This document shows, one piece after another, positions 40,539 to 42,098 of a DNA stretch of 42,098 bases. The notes beneath the pieces are model-generated. The model saw only the letters and a program-made list of their open reading frames with translations, was not told the DNA's origin and did not search any database. A program made the translations under genes and the position numbers. The DNA is from Rhodospirillales bacterium (GTDB lineage: Bacteria; Pseudomonadota; Alphaproteobacteria; UBA828), in NCBI GenBank assembly GCA_028818855.1, contig JAPPMY010000230.1, positions 1 through 42,098 on the forward strand, in the 5' to 3' direction. How positions within the stretch are numbered: position 1 is the stretch's first letter; the number at the start of each line of letters is the position of its first letter.

Positions 40539-41006
40539 TCAGCCATTCTGCGCTGCACCCAGCGAGTTCAGCTGGTGCGCATCCAGGCATGACGGATCGC
40601 CGTCTTCGGCGTAACGGTCGAGCGCCTCGGCGTGCCGCAGAAGCTCCGGAGCGCCCGCGTGCCCGGGCTGCCTCCCGGCAAGGCCCGTCGCGAACCGCGA
40701 CAGGGCGGCGGCGTTGGAGCGGTGATGATCCTTCCACCACTGAGAGCAGACATAGAACTCGCCGGCGTACACATGCTTCCAATACCGGGCGTAGCCCTGA
40801 ATCATGTGACCCTGGTCCCGGTGGCGAAGCAGCGCGAAGTTCGCGATGTTCAGCTCAAGCACGTCCTTGCAGTAGCCGGAATCCGTCAGGTTGGAGACAT
40901 CGATCTCTCCCAGCAGCGTGGGATGCTCTTCCAGCAACGTTCTCATCAGGCCTTCCACCATCCCCTGGAAGGCCGCTCTGGCTCCGTGCACGCCCCATTC
41001 GCTCAT
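40539..41006 (-). CDS. Unknown protein upstream of giant cpaE, 155 aa
   Basis: From the ATG at 41006 (MSEWGVHGARAAFQGMVEGL) the frame codes a soluble protein with balanced composition: RTLLEEHPTLLGEIDVSN, YARYWKHVYAGEFYVCSQWW and KDHHRSNAAALSRFATGL. No signal peptide or membrane segment is seen. The frame extends upstream to 41426 but that part is rich in C and R and looks non-coding. A weak AGGGA stands about 10 bases before the chosen ATG. I do not recognise the family. It lies 135 bases upstream of the giant cpaE and downstream of the pilin. Confidence 0.6.
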   Translation of the reverse strand: MSEWGVHGARAAFQGMVEGLMRTLLEEHPTLLGEIDVSNLTDSGYCKDVLELNIANFALLRHRDQGHMIQGYARYWKHVYAGEFYVCSQWWKDHHRSNAAALSRFATGLAGRQPGHAGAPELLRHAEALDRYAEDGDPSCLDAHQLNSLGAAQNG

Positions 41007-41269
41007 GACGCCGCGTCCCTTCGCGTTACGTGGAACCCGGGCATGACCGTCCCCGACGACGACGCCCGAGACGTCCCGGATGCGATGGCACTTCGGCCGA
41101 TCGGCCGGCGCGAGCGGGACAGGTACCGCGCGCGATGAGGCTCCGGGGCAATCCCGTCCGTCGCCTCGCCACCGCCCCGCGTACCGCCAGCATCGGTTTG
41201 CCCACCGAGTCCCGTCATGTAACTCCGCACTCCATCTTTCCTGCGTGCCGACTTGCCTTCGCTTTTCAT
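41003..41269 (-). CDS. Doubtful 88-aa ORF between pilin and the 155-aa gene
   Basis: ATG at 41269 (MKSEGKSARRKDGVRSYM) to a TGA that overlaps the next ATG (ATGA at 41003-41006). The overlap argues for coupling. Against it, no ribosome-binding site is visible and the composition (G, R, S, T) is not strongly protein-like. The region 41007-41503 is otherwise free of a supported gene. Confidence 0.3.
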   Translation of the reverse strand: MKSEGKSARRKDGVRSYMTGLGGQTDAGGTRGGGEATDGIAPEPHRARYLSRSRRPIGRSAIASGTSRASSSGTVMPGFHVTRRDAAS

Positions 41270-41291
41270 ACAAACAATTGAACAAACAATT
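41270..41291. promoter_or_regulatory. AT-rich direct repeat, possible operator or promoter element
   Basis: ACAAACAATT occurs twice (41270-41279 and 41282-41291), start to start 12 bases apart, in the most AT-rich island of the window. It lies between the pilin gene and the rest of the operon, directly before the ATG of the doubtful 88-aa ORF. No clean -35/-10 pair is seen. Confidence 0.35.
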
Positions 41292-41438
41292 TGAGGCCGG
41301 CCGAGATCGCGCATTCCGGCGTTGGCTCGGCGAATCCTGCCGCTCCGCCGGGGTGGCAGGATCGCCCGCTGAGCGGGCACACACGTTGCAAAATCCATGC
41401 CTGTCTCCCAACCTCCCGGATTCCACTGTCCGGAGAGG

Positions 41439-41467
41439 CCTGGGCGACGGTCGAAGCGCCGCCCAGG
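41439..41467 (-). terminator. Strong hairpin 37 bases after the pilin stop
   Basis: CCTGGGCG (41439-41446) pairs with CGCCCAGG (41460-41467). With one G-U pair the stem on the transcript extends to 11 bp around a 7-base loop. No T-run follows. In pilus operons such a structure often lets the pilin mRNA accumulate above the downstream genes by partial termination or by protecting its 3' end. Confidence 0.45.
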
Positions 41468-41503
41468 CTCACGTCCGTACCGTTTCGCGTTACGCGTAGC
41501 GGA

Positions 41504-41734
41504 TCACGGGGTGGTGGGTTGGGCGAGGCTGCCTGCCGGCATCGTGTTAGCACCCGCCGTCACCTTGTCGCCGATAGTTCCGACCGCCGTTTCGACGTCG
41601 TCCGTGAACGCCCAAACGGCGCCTCCGACACCGGCGACGACGATCCCGACGACGATGGCGTACTCCATCGCCGACACGCCCTCCTTGGCCCGGGTGAAGC
41701 GGGCAACGGCCCGCAGACCATTCTTCACTTTCAT
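41504..41734 (-). CDS. flp: Flp/Fap-type major pilin precursor
   Basis: This is a 76-aa protein from the ATG at 41734, with AGGAG 7 bases upstream; the frame is open further upstream but this start gives the typical Flp length. A short basic leader (MKVKNGLRAVARFTRAKEG) is followed by the prepilin peptidase site: cleavage after the glycine leaves VSAMEYAIVVGIVVAG, with the family's E5 and Y6. The hydrophobic helix is followed by a short soluble tail (FTDDVETAVGTIGDKVTAG) and a P/T-rich end. The mature pilin should polymerise into the Flp fibre after processing by CpaA at 24937-25410. It is first in the operon and is followed by a strong hairpin. It is the only pilin in the window. Confidence 0.95.
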   Translation of the reverse strand: MKVKNGLRAVARFTRAKEGVSAMEYAIVVGIVVAGVGGAVWAFTDDVETAVGTIGDKVTAGANTMPAGSLAQPTTP

Positions 41735-41808
41735 CTCATGCTCCTGTGACAAAGTTGCCGGCGAGCCGCGCCGGCGCGGTGATGACTTGCCGAGGGCAGT
41801 CACACATG

Positions 41809-41832
41809 CCCCCGGAGCTGTCCCGAAGGGGG
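41809..41832 (-). terminator. Hairpin between right-edge frame and pilin gene
   Basis: CCCCC (41809-41813) faces GGGGG (41828-41832) with a 14-base loop, in the roughly 185-base leader upstream of the pilin gene. It could end an upstream transcript or shape the pilin mRNA leader. There is no T-run. Confidence 0.3.
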
Positions 41833-41919
41833 CCCGCCTCATTGGCCGGCCCCTCTTCGTGATCTTCATGGCCGCGGGCGCATTCGCCCCCGCTTTGTGT
41901 GCCCCTGCTGCTCGCATGC

Positions 41920-42098
41920 TCACGCGACCTTCCCGAGCTGCGCGGACGACACCGAATCGGATGCCGCGTGTCTGAGGGAGGAAGTCGGCAGGTCCTGGAG
42001 GGAGGCAGTCGACCAGGTACCCTCGCCAGTCGACGCTGCGGCCTCTTCGCTCGGCGTCGAATGGCTGGGTGCCGCGGGCTTGCCCCCGGTGCCGCGGG
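41920..42098 (-). CDS. Possible C-terminal end of a gene cut by the right edge
   Basis: A minus-strand frame enters at the right edge and ends at a TGA at 41920, after about 59 residues rich in S, A, T and E (HSTPSEEAAASTGEG, SSAQLGKVA at the end). Its third codon positions are somewhat more GC-rich than those of the competing open frame that runs into the pilin gene. Composition resembles the disordered linkers elsewhere in this locus. Evidence is weak. Confidence 0.35.
   Translation of the reverse strand, partial: RGTGGKPAAPSHSTPSEEAAASTGEGTWSTASLQDLPTSSLRHAASDSVSSAQLGKVA

Noticed and set aside
41007..41426. Upstream extension of the 155-aa gene
   Set aside because: The added residues are rich in C, R and W without structure, and the composition changes at the chosen ATG.
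1..42098. tRNA, rRNA, insertion sequence or integrase genes
   Set aside because: None could be recognised on either strand; no terminal inverted repeats with a transposase frame were seen.

Overview
The window is GC-rich, and every gene I can support lies on the minus strand, so transcription runs from the right edge to the left. About 38 kb of it is one large Tad (tight adherence, Flp, type IVc) pilus locus from a Gram-negative bacterium: it has secretin, lipoprotein, SPOR and outer-membrane barrel proteins. The Cpa-style gene set fits a high-GC proteobacterium, perhaps an alphaproteobacterium, but I cannot name the taxon.

Layout in transcription order: a possible gene tail at the right edge; the Flp pilin (41504-41734); two small unknown ORFs, the first doubtful; a giant CpaE/TadZ-like ATPase of 1478 aa; the CpaF/TadA motor ATPase; a fused CpaB-TadB protein of 924 aa; TadC; a di-haem cytochrome c peroxidase; a membrane histidine-kinase-like protein; an Ig-domain/outer-membrane-barrel lipoprotein; the prepilin peptidase CpaA; a normal CpaB; a 632-aa protein of unknown function with an internal duplication; a TPR-SPOR protein; and a giant secretin of about 3381 aa. 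The secretin has a TadD-like TPR lipoprotein at its N terminus and 36 tandem 64-residue BON-like domains before the secretin domain. Next come an eight-repeat helical periplasmic protein, a second di-haem peroxidase, a paralogue of the helical protein, a small lipoprotein, a second normal-sized CpaE and a Snase-type nuclease. The last 3.5 kb (a multi-histidine membrane protein, a small unknown, an outer-membrane barrel and a truncated CDS) looks unrelated to the pilus.

The locus appears to encode a heavily remodelled Tad machine. Subunits that are normally separate are fused (pilotin-like TPR with secretin; CpaB with TadB), and the BON-like module of the secretin recurs once in the periplasmic linker of the CpaB-TadB fusion. 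CpaE carries a disordered extension of about 1100 residues. Di-haem peroxidases and a repeat-containing helical protein family sit inside the locus. CpaB, CpaE, the peroxidase and the helical protein are each present twice. TadE, TadF, TadG and a recognisable CpaD are not in the window. Tight spacing and 1-4 base overlaps (cpaE/cpaF/cpaB-tadB/tadC/peroxidase/kinase) indicate one translationally coupled operon core. Two homopolymer tracts (G10 and C9, coding strand) lie in cell-envelope genes and could allow slippage. All functions are inferred from sequence motifs read by eye; no database search was possible.
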